Shown here piece after piece: positions 12,731 through 25,134 of a DNA stretch of 64,000 bases. A program made the translations under genes and the position numbers. Position 1 is the stretch's first letter; each line of letters starts with the position of its first letter. Origin of the DNA: Typha latifolia (taxonomy: Eukaryota; Streptophyta; Magnoliopsida; Poales; Typhaceae); NCBI GenBank assembly GCA_019914945.1, contig CM034106.1, positions 2,480,001 to 2,544,000 of the forward strand, in the 5' to 3' direction. The notes under the pieces were generated by a model, which had not been told where the DNA came from, ran no database searches, and saw nothing but the letters and a program-made list of their open reading frames with translations.

Positions 12731-14759
12731 GCCACGAGAGGAGGTACCTCAAATCTGGACTATAAGGGGTGTGCATCTAGGCTCAGCAATGCACACTAAT
12801 GAGAGTTGGTGAATAGGATTTGACTAGAAGTAGCGCACACTGAGCGGCTTGGCAGTTAGGTTTGTCCCATATGGATTGGGAGAAGTGCACGCCAATGCAG
12901 AACTAGTACCAGGGTTTTTGACCAAGGGTTGAAGGGAGGTAGTTAGGGCCGTGACCTAGTGGCCCTTAGCCTGCAGCTAGTCTTCACCGAAGAAGGAGAT
13001 GGTAGTGGAGGTTTTCTCGATGGAGCAAAGGTGGCATGTGCGAGGAGAAAGCCGACAGATAGATGGCAAGCAAGAGAAGAATGGAGGAGAGTTGATGGGT
13101 GGTACGACTCTCAAATGGATGATGGTCAGTGTGTGAGAGAGTGTCATTATGGGTAGATGTTCCGTGACAACAATAATAGATTGGTGTGGCTAGAGCAAGG
13201 AAGAAGTTGTATAAAGGGATGGGATGACTAGAGCTAAGAGGGACAAGGGGGAAGGGTTCAAAGAAGCAAGAAATATGGAGAAAACTATACTAACTCAATT
13301 CATCGTTCTATATTGTACTAGGCTGCACTCCATAACAATTTATAGAGGCTAACCTAGTCAAACCTAACCTACTAGACGACTCCGCTAGGACCTAACTAAA
13401 ACAAAGCATAATTAAATAGGTTTAGATTGCACCATATAAGGATTCAAGCTAGTACAATAAGGAATCGCCTAATCTAAATGCCATAAGTAAAAGATTCAAC
13501 TCGGACTCGACCGACTCATAGACTCAGACTCGGTCTAGCACATAACATTCCACCACGCTTCCAATAATCTTGTCATTAATATGAGAACTTGAGGAATATA
13601 GCTATGCAATCATTCAAGTGCTTCACTCATTGGTCATTCATCGTCGCCATAGGTGTCCGTGATGATTTGCAAACCATTTGAGGCTCTTGAAGCTTCTCTT
13701 CCATCACTCATGCCAAGTAAAAGGTATCTACAAGTGAATGGGCCTAGTCAAGTTACCTTCACTAAGGTGTGCTTAGCTAAGATAGAATGCAACTGCATAA
13801 TGGAGGGTGCCCACATGCTAGGGCTAGGGCTAGACCAAGCTCACAAAGAGAAAGGGCTTGGCTCAAAATCGAAGGTGGTGCACATTGAGGCAACACTAGG
13901 CAAGCTAGTGCATGCATACTAGGCATATCTGGCAAAGGCCGCGCGACTAACCTCAGCTCATTCCCTAGGATCGTGAACAAATTTGGCTCTGGCCCCTGGG
14001 CACATTGGAACCGCATGAGTTCATCGAGGGGGGAGCACAGTCCACCAATATCTTAGTCATCTGACCAAGGAGCATTAGTTGGCTTTGGAGTCACGATCGT
14101 GTACATTATCCCCGTCAGGGATGTGATATCAAGGCTAGTATAGTGGGCGAGGATTTGATGCGGCCCTAGGACCAAGAGAGGAGATACCTCATATTTGGTT
14201 TGTAAAGGGGGCACACCTAGGCTCAGCGGTGCGTACTGAGACATGTTAGCAGTTATGATTTGACCAAAAGCAATGCACACCGAGGTGATCTAGTAGCTTG
14301 GATTTGTCTCAAATGGACTAAGAGTGGTGCACATTGCAAAACTACTATTAAGGTTTGTGATTCAAGGTTGAAAGGAGGTAGTTAAGGTTGTGGGGCTAAC
14401 GACCTTTGGCGTGAGGCTAGTCTTGGTTGAAAGTGAAGATGGTAGGGGAAGTATTCTATGTGGAGCTAGGGTAACATGCTAGTGCCGAGAGGGGGAGAAG
14501 CTAAAAGTGAAAGAGATAGGGAGAAGATTAGACAAACTTAATTCATCATTTCATATCTAATAAGTTTTGCTTCACAATAGAGGCTAACTTGACTAGACCA
14601 AACCGATTAGCCACCAACTTAGCTAGGACTTAACTGAAGTGAAGATATGCAATAGTTCAAGGAGCATAGATGTAATTAATCATAAAATTTATCTAGCTCA
14701 ACCTATTCGAACAGATAAAGTAGAATCACTCTGGGTCCAGATAGGTATAGCATCCAACA
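12731..14759 (-). mobile_element. Degenerate short LTR retrotransposon (two diverged LTR-like direct repeats)
   Basis: Two diverged direct repeats, 12731-13547 and about 14161-14759, share blocks such as ACCTAGGCTCAGC and GGAGGTAGTTA in the same order. Read on the minus strand both begin TGTT(A/G)... and are preceded by purine-rich sequence (GGAAGCGTGGTGGAATG before the lower copy), like a polypurine tract next to a 3' LTR. The internal part is only about 600 bp and has no intact protein. It is old, and a simple dispersed repeat pair is the alternative. Confidence 0.45.
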
Positions 14760-14769
14760 CACCAACTTT

Positions 14770-16284
14770 TGACTCCTCCTAGATTATTCTTTTATAATTT
14801 TTTTTTTTTGGAGCTATCTGTTTGGTTGTCTTGAATCGGAGTAACACCAAACGACTAATGAATTAAATTGTTTAGACATAATGCAATATTCTAATGATAT
14901 TATATTATTCATTGTACGGTTGTACCTATCTATTCCTTATGCCCCCCATTAAATCAGTCAACTTATCGCCCCACTAGTTTAGGGATGTTGTTAGCATCTT
15001 TTGTGGATCAAATCTAAGCAAAATCTCATAATTTAGTTATTTAGATGATAGCGAGAATATGTGATCTCAAATGATCATACGAGGGACTATCGTGCTGGCA
15101 GCACAAGATTTGTTACATATTACTAGCACACGTCGTATCGAGATGATTTTGAAATATTGCTTCAAAATTATTATTTTTTCTGAACCATTTTAGGCCTTAA
15201 ATTAAATAGATTTTAGGAGCTAATTTAAACTCTTTAAGCACTGGATATTAGTGTAACTCATACAATTAGATTATTCTAATCTCATAATATTTTCTAATTC
15301 GTCTCGGATTTTCTAAGATGGAGCAAATAAGGGAAACTAAAATTTTTCTTGATTTCGAGAATTTGAAGTGTAATTTATATTGATCATACATCAAAAGACA
15401 AACAGGTATGAAAAGAGAATGAAAGAGATCTCAAATTGTGTCAGATTGGGTGGCCATTATAGAGCATTGAGATATTCCTCTCATATCAATGTCGATAATT
15501 CACTAATATATATCTAGCTATCACGGCAATCCATCAATCCTACTTTCCCATGAACCACTTGAACTTTTGGCTTTATACGAGACATTAGGCTAAGCGTAAT
15601 GTGGAGATGCCGTTTTATGTTTACCACCTCTAGCCAAGCCTGGTTGCTTCTACGCAATGGGAGCCTAAGCAAGTAGGTTATACGCATCTTCCTGGAAATC
15701 TTCTCTGATGGATAATTGAACAACACACCATGCATGTCAAATGTGGTGCTCTTTTGTATTAGTGCCACAGATTCAAGTTAAGAGTTCCATATAATTTCTG
15801 GTCAACTGGAAGAAAAAAATAAATTGATTGGCAGAGCTATTTTTGTCAAAATATTGTGCACAACTCCTTTGATTTAACTCCATATTTTTTTTTTGTCAAA
15901 CTAGGAAAATTGAACAATCTTTTATTCCTTTCCTGGATGAACTGTCCAAGATGTACAGAATATACAAAAAAGAAAGAATGTCATCTTTCGACAACCTATG
16001 AAATGCTCGAACTACCTGCTATACTTGACTGTTAACAAAACATGTCGAAGGACCACACTCGAACCAAATCAAGCCAGTTATCTGTCAAATTTGATAACAA
16101 CCGACCATACGGGTGTATACCGAAGAACAAACACTTCAGTTTACAAAGATAGTAGATGAAATTAGACCATCTTTTCCTGCAAAGGACATTGTGGAAAGTT
16201 GAAATAAATTAGTGATTCTTTCTCATGCTGACAGTTATCACTTATCAGATAGAGATCAGTAGATCAATTATCAGCTCACAACTG
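14770..16284. other. Gene-free stretch downstream of the MRC-like gene
   Basis: AT-rich DNA; the part next to 16285 would hold the 3' UTR of the minus-strand coiled-coil gene. The 84-residue frame at 15514-15768 (minus) contains SNQAWLEVVNIKRHLHI and is not recognised; I do not call it a gene. Confidence 0.4.
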
Positions 16285-19200
16285 CTATTCAGTAATACTA
16301 ATTCCTGTCTCCTTCACAAGGTGCTCTGTCAAAGCAAAGAGTCGGGCAACTTCTTTCTCAGCATATAAAAGGACATCTATTTTCTTATCCAGATTTAAAT
16401 CATAGCTACCATTAGCTTGAACTTCCTCCTTTGAAGGCACAAGTAAACTGGTAGGAGAATTCATACTTGTATTAGCATCTTTCAAGAGCTGATTAGTCAT
16501 GTCAGCAAGTTTATGCAATGCTGCCGTTGCAGCTTCAGCCTCCAACTGTGCAGCCTCAAGTTGAAGCTTTTCAATTGCCAAGTTACTCATACTTCTGTCC
16601 CCTATCCTCTCCTGAGCATCTCCATGTAACTCCTTTTCAATCACTTCCAATCCTCTTTCCCTCACATCCCACCTTTGAAGAAGTGCCGAGAGCTCTTCTT
16701 CTTTGATTGTCAGGGCTTTCTGTACAGAAAGAAATTCCATTTCCTTCTGTCTCAATGATTCTTTAAACATCTCAAGCTCAGTCTCCAATTGCTTCTGCTT
16801 GCTGAAAGCTGCATTATGATCTATGTCAACAGTCACACTTTCATCATTTAACCTGCCAGAAATTGTGCTCTTCTCATCTTTCATAGAAATGATAATTTGG
16901 TCTGTGAGCTGGACTATCTTTTGAACAACAGATGTAGCTTCCGAGGACCTAAGCCTCATATCATCCAACTCATGTTGCATAATTTGAATGTTTTCTTCCT
17001 TACCCTGTAGCTTGACCCTGGCTTGAACAAGCTCCTCTTCTTTACTATTCATTAGCTGCTGCAGTTCTACAATGTCATGTTTAACCTCCACCAATTCACT
17101 ATGTGCATCAACAAGATCAGCATCCTTTTCTTGCATAATAAGTTGGACAGAAGCCAGCTCGGATTTCATATTCTGGATTTGAACTCTGGCATCTACCAGT
17201 TCAGACTCTTTCAAGGCAAGAAGACTTTGTGTGTTCTTGTAGTCAACTTCCTTTTGCGCGAGTTCCCTTTGAAGCAAGACTATATCCTTGGTTCTTTGCT
17301 CGAGGGATTCTCTATCTCTGGCTAACTCCACTTTTAGATGTTCTAACATTTCCCTCTCATGTGATAATTGTGATTCAAGTTCCTTACACCGAGTGTGCAC
17401 AGAATTCAACTCAGTTTTCTTGTTGTCAAGATCCAATCGAGCAACTTTTACGTATTCAGAGTAAGATACTAGTAAGAGCCTTTGCTCACTGAGTTCTTGG
17501 GCTAGTTTTTCAAACTGAAGGGCTTGATCCTCAATTTTTCTGCGAGAGGAAACAAGCGATTCATGGGAATTGATCAGTTCAGACCTCACAGAAGCAAGGA
17601 TAGATCTCACTCGTTTGAAATCCTCAGAAGCCTCCTTCATATCACTCAGGTTCTTGGATGCCTGCTCTGCCAGTTCCTTTAACTCTTCTCGTGCTGCCAA
17701 CCATTCCACAGTCCGGCTTTCTAGTTCGGCCTCCACAACTTTCAGGGCATCTTCCCTAGATTTCCTCAATTTATGTGATTCAGCTAGTTCATGTTCTTTT
17801 CCTTTCACTTCTCTTTGAAGCGCTTCAATTTCTGCCTCTTGCTTTTCAATGACCTCATTGGCTTGATACAGAAGCCTCTCCTTGGAGATGATTTCTGAAT
17901 GCATGATTGCTGCCTCCTCATTCTTCCTCCTTACTTCATAGTTAAGTTTATCAACTTCAGCCTCTTTCTGACAAAGGGAAGATTGTGAGCTGCCAACTTT
18001 CTTGCCTTGCTCCTCAACCAAAAGCTTCAGATCTTTAATCTGCCTGGCTTGTGAAGCCAGATCACTATTTGCCTTCTCCAGTTCTTTCTCCATTTGTTGT
18101 TGCATAGCAAATGCAGCAGCAATTTCTTCCTCTCGGCTATCCAAGTCCTGCTTTGTGCAGTTCAATTTCTTTTTCTCTAGCAAGACTTCATTTTCAGCAT
18201 CCTGAAGGTCTTCTTCCTTCTTCCTCAAGGCAGCTTCAAGGACTGGTTTTAAAACCTCACGGTCCATATTTTGGTCAGTTCCTGCGGACAGATTAGAATC
18301 TAGGTTTCGTTTCTTTGCAAACAGTCTCTCCAAAAGGACCCTGGCAGGTTCAGTTGATTTATTATTGCCATTACTAATTTCTGATTTAGTCTTTTTAACA
18401 ACTGATCTGATCAAAAGTGGAGAACAGTTGTTTCTCTTTTGAGTTTCAAGATTTAGAAAGACTCCTGAGTTCTGGTTGAGTATCAGATGACAATGCTGCA
18501 GAAAGTTGATACCAAGTTTATTTAGTAATCTAGCAACTAAAAACAGGAGGCAAAGAAGACATTATGACAATGGCAAGAATTCGCAAAGCCAACCATGGTA
18601 GAGTTCCTGACAAATATATTTGATGCAAGTCATTCAACCAACTTGAAAGTGGCAGCATACACACCAACCTTATTGTCGCATACAAGAATTTGCTATGGGG
18701 CAATTCTTTGGCCATCTACAGGGGGGGATCCTATAAGTTCCATAGGTCCATATCGATCCAAATCTTATGAGATCCTTATCTAGTTAGCTCCCAATATGGC
18801 CACTGGGAGTGAGAATTAATCCATGGTTACACCGAATCTATGTTAACTACATCAACTGTTTGAGCTTTTACATGAAAACTGAAAAGGTCCATCTAGGAAG
18901 ATATAGGTGACAAAGCTAATGAGATGGACCTTCAAAGGGAAGCTAATTCGATGTACAAATTGCTCATCAGAAGCAGAGTTAACAGCATGTACAGAAAATG
19001 AGAAAACAACTTCGGTAATCCGGTGCAGAGTTAAAAGTCAATCTGTTTATTGCATTCTAAAGGTACTTGTGGTAGTCCCATCAAATACAACTGCTCAGTC
19101 CTTCTGATATGTGATTTGAATAGTTTGAAGTTTTAGTTAAGGCTGTTTATGATTTTGACCCCTAGAGAAAACGGAACATTTCAACTGAATAAGATTGGCT

Positions 19201-20394
19201 GAGGCAAAAACTTGAAACCATGCTGTTGGAATCCTGAGAACGTCATAAAAATCTCTTCTTATCATGCCAACATGCTTAGAAGTTAGAACTTCACAACCTT
19301 TCTTGTTTACTGAGAGTAAACTCCAGGAAGAATGCATTCCAAGAACTCTATGGACTATGGAGTAATTAATTTATCTTGATGGCTCGCAACTTTAGGATGG
19401 ACACGTAAAGTACCCAAGGACTAATTTCAGAAAAAAGTATCAATCATAAGTTGTCGTAAGGACTAGTGTACTAGATTACGACAACCATAGCACCTGATAG
19501 TAATGAGATATGTTTTTCAAACAACTGCACTTTGAAATTGACAACACAAATAAAGAAGCAACTTAATCATCTCCAAAGTCCAAACTCATTTCTGTGGATA
19601 GTAAAGTCAGACTCATGATGAACCAAGCATACAAGATATATCCTTAACCCAGCAATCTCTATTTGAACTTAAGACAGATCTGTGTATTTTAATCTACTCA
19701 AATTAAGAAGTACAATTTAACCTTGATAAGAAATGGCATGCAATTTGTGAGCCATATTTTCTCACAAAGTGAAGCAGTTGAATATTTCAAAGTCTAACTG
19801 GATAAGAATCTCAGTCTTGTTACAGTTAAATATTCTACATAAGTTGATGAAACCTTCGAGGTGATAAGGAAGGGCCAGTTAGGAAAGATCATCAACTTGG
19901 GCACGGCTCCTTATCCCCTCTATTAGAGAACTCCTCAATCTACATGGTCGGATACCATGCCAATCATAGACAATCTTCAGAAAATCACTGATCCTCTCAA
20001 GCTACAAAACTCCATTTTTTATTGCAAAACATTACAACTACATACAATTTCTAAAGCTGAACCCATTTGCTCAACAAGAAAACACAATTTAACTTCTTTC
20101 GTCTAGAAAAACACCTAGAAGATTAGAGGCAAAAGTAAAACAAGAATAGATTCCGGAAAGAGCCGCAGAATGAAGAAAGGATAAAGTCCGAAATCCTCAA
20201 TTCTCTACTAATCAACCAAACATGAGCTTCTAACAGGCAATTCACGGAACAGATGAAAATGAAAAGAGCCCAAGAAGCGCAGTCGCGACGAAGAGAGAAG
20301 AGTTGGGGTGCGGAATTGTTACACTTGACGAAGCGGTATGTGCACGAGACATGCTCGACAGATTGCCGCAGAGAGCAGCGGATACGAAGGCCAT
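16285..20394 (-). CDS. MRC/PII1-like long coiled-coil plastid protein
   Basis: A large exon (about 18495-16285) encodes some 736 residues that are almost entirely charged heptad-type coiled coil, ending ARLFALTEHLVKETGI. A separate first exon starts at the ATG 20394-20392 and reads MAFVSAALCGNLSSMSRAHT, rich in Ser/Ala/Thr and lacking acids, like a chloroplast transit peptide. It stays open to about 20245. With an intron from about 20250 to 18496 the protein is about 784 residues. Arabidopsis MRC/PII1 (At4g32190) is about the same length and acts with PTST2 in starch granule initiation on thylakoids. The exact junction is uncertain: donor TCATCT|GTTCCG with acceptor CTGCAG at 18496, or donor TTCC|GTGAAT with acceptor GCTAG a little above; both keep the frame. 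A MFP1-type relative is the alternative assignment. Confidence 0.75.
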
Positions 20395-20765
20395 CGTTCC
20401 TGAAGCGCACCAGCCTCGCCGGCCACAAGAACCATCGAGAAGGAGACCACCCGGTGGAGTCGTATAGCAGATGTCCGATTCCTATCAGATGGCTTCAAGA
20501 AATTCTAGGAGAGATTGAGAGGGAGAGAAATGGAGGGAAAGGAACAGGGAGAGAAAAAAAAGCAAAAAAGCAACGCCCGCATCTTATCGTGAGTCCTTTT
20601 CTGGTGGTCCTGCAATAAAGTGTAATCTAATCATGTGCCTCTAATCGGAGGGTTATTATCTGTTGAAATATTGAATGGACGGTTGGAGATCGTGGTGGGA
20701 AAAAATTTCAGATGATTTTAATGGATAGAGTTTTTGTGTCACGTACTCCGCGGGATTCGCTCTCT

Positions 20766-20775
20766 CTTTATATAA
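20766..20775 (-). promoter_or_regulatory. TATA box of the MRC/PII1-like gene
   Basis: The minus strand reads TTATATAAAG followed by a GA-rich start region. Transcription would start near 20740, giving a 5' leader of about 340 bases before the ATG at 20394. Confidence 0.5.
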
Positions 20776-20779
20776 CAAA

Positions 20780-21608
20780 GTGGACATGAAAAGTGGACAT
20801 GAAAAGGAGTCTCATTAAATCCAAGATGGCACTTCCACTGATAGCATGAAACGTGTATACTAATTTAGTAGCCTCAAGTTTTAGATCATTTGCATAAAAA
20901 TATCGGGGCTGTTTGTTGTGAACTCGTGATTATCTAAAAATACGGGGCTTTTGCAATTTTATTATAATTTATCCTTTTAACTTATAACAATGGAATCATG
21001 TGCACCATATATATAAATTGTGTCAACGCTATTATAATAAAATATATATACTTAATTTTATATAGTTAAATTAAAAAATTAAATACAATTAAATTATAAA
21101 AAATTGATGTGATTCAAGTCTAATCGTATCATCTCACGAGGGAGATTTGGTTCGTTCTCGTGAGATTTGGTTCGTTTGGTCGAACTTATTTATCATACTA
21201 TTAATTAATTATTTTTATAAAATAATATTATATATTTTATGATTCATATTCCGTTTTTGAGGTTTTGTAACTTGACCCCTACTTTTTCTTATAATTCTCA
21301 TTTAACACTCTCAGTTAATTTAAATAGTATCGATAAAAATATATTTCATTATAATGTATAAAATAATTTTAAAATACTTAAATTACCATGCCTTCTTTAA
21401 AGGAGAGGCATAGAGGAGAAAAAATAGTGGTGATAGTATTTTAATAATTTGGTCAGTTAGTTAAAATAATGTTAGGATGTTTAATGAGAATTATAGAGAA
21501 AAGAATATATTGAGTTATAAAATTGTTAAAAACGGTGTGGTGTCTGAATCACAAAATAGATAAAAGGTATAGTATGATTTGTAAAATACTTAATAAACTT
21601 CTAGTATT
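20780..21608. other. AT-rich intergenic stretch
   Basis: Nothing recognisable apart from a short near-duplication (GAGATTTGGTTCGTT twice at about 21144-21178). Confidence 0.4.
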
Positions 21609-21616
21609 AAACTTGT

Positions 21617-22782
21617 ACATGAGTGTAAATGAACCGAGCATAAGCAAGCCGGCTCTAGCTCGAACTCAGCTCGAAATTAATTTCTAACCTAGTTTAATAT
21701 TTAGGCTCGACTTAGCTCATAGCTGAGCCAGCTAGAGCCCAAGCCCTAGTTCGAGCTAGATTGGAGGAGGTGGTGGGCTAGCGGCCAAAACAACTTGCCG
21801 AAGGAGGAGAGGAAGGCGGTGACACGTTTGACATTCGTAGCCTACAAGTTCTTCCACACCCCTATAAATGGAGATTTTGTTCCTAATTTCGACCAAATCG
21901 GTTGCTTTTAATAAATATTGAGAGGATGATGTGATAGAATTTGCCCATGATTAAATGTTTAATTTTATATTGTTTCTCCTGGCCGATTTGAGATATGGAC
22001 CAGTTTCTCTCATGGAAGATCACCACAAATCGTCTCACGTCTCCCTCTTACTCTCTCTCCCTAAACTCACTAAAACCTACTCCTCAGCTAGTCTACTACC
22101 GCCACTCCTCTCTCTCTCTCAAAACTCATTAAAACCTATCTTCGGTAGCTAGTCTACTACTGCCACTCCCTTGCCTACCAATATTAATAAAAATGGCAAT
22201 GGGACATGGGCATGGGCATGGGCATGGGCATGATGATGCCCCCCCCCTATACCAACATTGGGCATGACATGGGCGGTGGCCATGGCGATGGCACTATGAT
22301 GTACATGACCTTCTTCTTGGGGAAGCACACGCAGGTCCTGTTCGCCGGCTGGTCCGGCGACCGCGGCCTTGGCATGTACTTTCTCTCCCTCGTCTTCATC
22401 ATCGCCATCAACAAAGCCCTCTTCGCCATCTACGACAGCTGGAGAGGTGTCTTCTGTGGTGCTCTCATCGTCGTCAATGGCATTCGGATGGGCCTCGCAT
22501 AGGGGGCGTGCTCATCGCCGCGGTGGTAGGCCATGCGCTTGGATTCCTCCTCTCAAGAAGTTTCCAGTCAGTAGTAGTGATGAATGAGGCTAATAATGAA
22601 AGCACCTCCAAAAACTTAGCGGGGTGAGCTGATCCTGCAAGCAGGCTTGGAATGATGCTCGGCTCGAAATTCAAATCGAGCCTAAAATGTAAGCTCAAGC
22701 TCATATCAGTATGAGCCGAGCCAACTTGAGCTCAACCTTTAGTTGAGCCGAGCTTGAGCTACTTATTTATTTTGACGCCCCT
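21617..22782. mobile_element. hAT-like non-autonomous element that captured a COPT gene (Pack-type)
   Basis: It is flanked by a perfect 8-bp target duplication AAACTTGT (21609-21616 and 22783-22790). The right end, reversed, reads AGGGGCGTCAAAATAAA, and the left end ACATGAGTGTAAATGAA is a diverged version. Subterminal GAGCTCGAGC-type repeats match the element at 7720-8631. The interior (about 21765-22640) carries 5' flank, leader and coding sequence of a copper transporter gene. A 59-bp tandem repeat (22063-22169) sits in the captured leader. No transposase is present. Confidence 0.8.
22193..22562 (+). pseudogene. Copper transporter (COPT/CTR family) fragment inside the hAT-like element
   Basis: The plus frame from 22206 reads a Met/Gly-rich start, then GHDMGGGHGDGTMMYMTFFL, LFAGWSGDRGLGMYFLSL and VNGIRMGLA, matching the Met-rich N-terminus and first membrane segment of plant COPT proteins. 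The frame stops at 22501, but another frame resumes at about 22505 with GVLIAAVVGHALGFLL, the typical last membrane segment. The stretch between, which in the family holds transmembrane segment 2 and its MxxxM copper site, is missing. At the 5' end the ATG at 22193 opens a Gly-His repeat in a different frame, and the switch falls in a run of seven to eight Cs (about 22240), suggesting a one-base slip. The copy cannot make a normal transporter. Confidence 0.8.
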
Positions 22783-22790
22783 AAACTTGT

Positions 22791-24660
22791 GTGGTCAAAT
22801 GCCCGATGAATATTATTCGGACAGCGAAACATATGAGCAATCTTTGTTGAGGTGTTCGAACGTCACAATTCAAGAGTAGCAGAACGTTGAGATGTTCAAA
22901 CACCTGACCAATAGCATTTGAACACCCTAACCTGAGAGCATTCTTTGTCAAAGCATTTGAACGCCCTAAACAAAGCTGCCTTTGTCATTCAAATGCCCAC
23001 ACCCGATAGTGCATATTTGAATTTTAAACAAAGCATTCAAACGCGACGCCAAGGTCACTGCGTGTTAAGATTTAATTTGAATATTTTTTTAATGTTTGTC
23101 TAGCTTCTAAATATGTGAAGGCAATCATTTTGGATTTATGGAAGAATGTTAATATTTTCTACCTTCTCCTATCTCTCTTTTCCCGATCTCCTTCCCTCTC
23201 GTCTCTTCGATCCAAGAATGCCATGAAGCCGATGTTGTACCCTTCCTCCTCAACTACCGATCCCCCTAGCCTAATAGGGCCAGCCATCTTCTCCTCCCTT
23301 CCTCAAACTCTAGCCGCTAGTTAGCCCCTCCTTCCTCATCCGTCGATCATCATTCTTCTTTAGGGCCAACTATCTTCTCTTCCTCCTTTCTTTCTAATTC
23401 ACAGATCTATCCAATGTTATCATCATCTTCATTATCCCTTCTACTTTCATCATCTAGATTTTGTTATCTCTACCAGTTTCACCACCGAGCTATGACCACC
23501 ATCACCACAAATAATTGCGACTATCGAACACTTGCATACGTTCGCAAAAACAGAGAACGTGTTTAATGCGTTCAAATGCGTTCAAATGCATTCGACTGTA
23601 TTTGAACAAGCCGTTCGAACGTCTGCATACGTTCGCAACAATAGAGAATGTGAAATCCGCGTTTGAACGCAATCGACGAACTACATTATCCTAGGATTAT
23701 CTTTTAATTATTTTTTTAATAAGTTAGCCTCTAAATATGTGGAAGGCAAACTAATTGAGAATTATCGATAAAATATTGGAGTTATCCTCCCCAACCCTCT
23801 CTCTTTCCTCCAACATCATCCAATCTTGGACATCGTCTTCTTCCTCCCTCAATCTGACCATGCCCCCTTGCCTCTCAAGGATTGGTCCACTCTCTCCCCT
23901 TTTGTTTAGCTTAATGTTCTACCCCACCACCATAATCACCATCTTCCACAAAACCTAACCATTATTTTTCCATTCCATTACTCACGTTCCCCACTCCACC
24001 ATCTGACCCACAGTCAGTATTTCCCCCATAATTTTTGATCTACAAGTCCGATCAACATGATCTCAGATGCGTTGGATTCCTTACTTCAAGAGGAACACTG
24101 TCCAAGTTACAAATATATTGGACGGTTAGATCTTCCACAGTCCTCAAAAGTTCCACCCTAAGAAGAATTTGGGATTTTCAGATTGTTGAAACCTGATTAT
24201 TCCTAAAGCTATCATAATGAAATGAATATATATCATTGTATATGTTGGCGCATTAATTATATATATTTGTTCCATCCAAAAGGGAATACAAGAGATTCAT
24301 ATGATTTTAGTGAGCATGATCAAAATCATCGAATAAACATGATTGATGTATTGGCGAATATCCTATTAGTTGCTCGGACAAACTCAAGATCAGCCCACAT
24401 CAAATCCTAATAGGTAATTATTAATTATAATTAATGAATATAATAATTAAGTTCACTATCCGTTTACTATCCTATCTAGATTAGTATAAAAAAATTAGAT
24501 ATTTGATCTATATCCAATTCGTTTTTACCGCTAGTTATAATAGATATTTATATATCAAACCCTAGTTCGACATATTTTTGGACTCGAAATCCGAACCTGA
24601 ACACGAATCTAAGTTAGACCATACTCTAATTTTTCTTTCCTTTTGGAGAATACTCTCTCG
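22791..24660. other. Gene-free stretch with repeated TTCAAACG/TTTGAACG words
   Basis: From 22,850-23,050 and again 23,530-23,670 the word TTYRAACG and its complement recur many times. A block around 23,090-23,160 (CTTCTAAATATGTGAAGGCAA) recurs at 23,720-23,750 (CCTCTAAATATGTGGAAGGC), followed in both cases by CT-rich sequence, so a module of about 630 bp seems duplicated. No gene is seen. Confidence 0.5.
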
Positions 24661-24665
24661 AACCA

Positions 24666-24813
24666 AAGGAAGAGAGCGAGAGAATATCTTAAAAGCACTA
24701 TCAATGAAGTATTATTCACCTATGGTAACCTATTAATTAAAGGAAGATTGGGAGAGAATATCTTAAAAGCTCTATCAATGAAGTATTATTCACCTAAGGT
24801 AACCTATTAATTA
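24666..24813. repeat. 74-bp tandem duplication
   Basis: Two nearly identical neighbouring copies contain AGAGAATATCTTAAAAGC and ATCAATGAAGTATTATTCAC, starting at 24679 and 24753. They lie about 330 bp upstream of the UGNT1-like gene. Confidence 0.9.
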
Positions 24814-25001
24814 TTATAATCACCAAATATGAAAGAAATCTCGTTGGGATATACGTGGCCAGTCTTTACTATGTCCTTGTAAATGCTTCTGATCCGATGA
24901 ATAACATATTTTATGTGTTATGTAACACGAGTAAAAAGATAATACATACGAAAAGTGATATCGTTATTTAAACCAAATAGAAAGCTACAAACATATGACA
25001 T

Positions 25002-25003
<2 letters not shown>

Positions 25004-25038
<35 letters not shown>
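25004..25038. repeat. (TA)17 microsatellite in the UGNT1-like promoter
   Basis: An uninterrupted TA run of 35 bases lies about 100 bp before the start codon region, where a TATA box is expected, followed by a GA-rich leader (25078-25095). Confidence 0.9.
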
Positions 25039-25040
<2 letters not shown>

Positions 25041-25134
25041 CATATGTTAAACTTTTTTCCTTCTCTTTGCCCAGGTGAGAGAGAGAGAGGGAGGGATGAA
25101 GAGAACAGAGAAAAGAATGAATGCAAACGTAGAG

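Noticed and set aside
20253..20618. 121-residue basic plus-strand frame
   Set aside because: It is antisense to the transit-peptide exon and leader of the coiled-coil gene; its composition follows from that.
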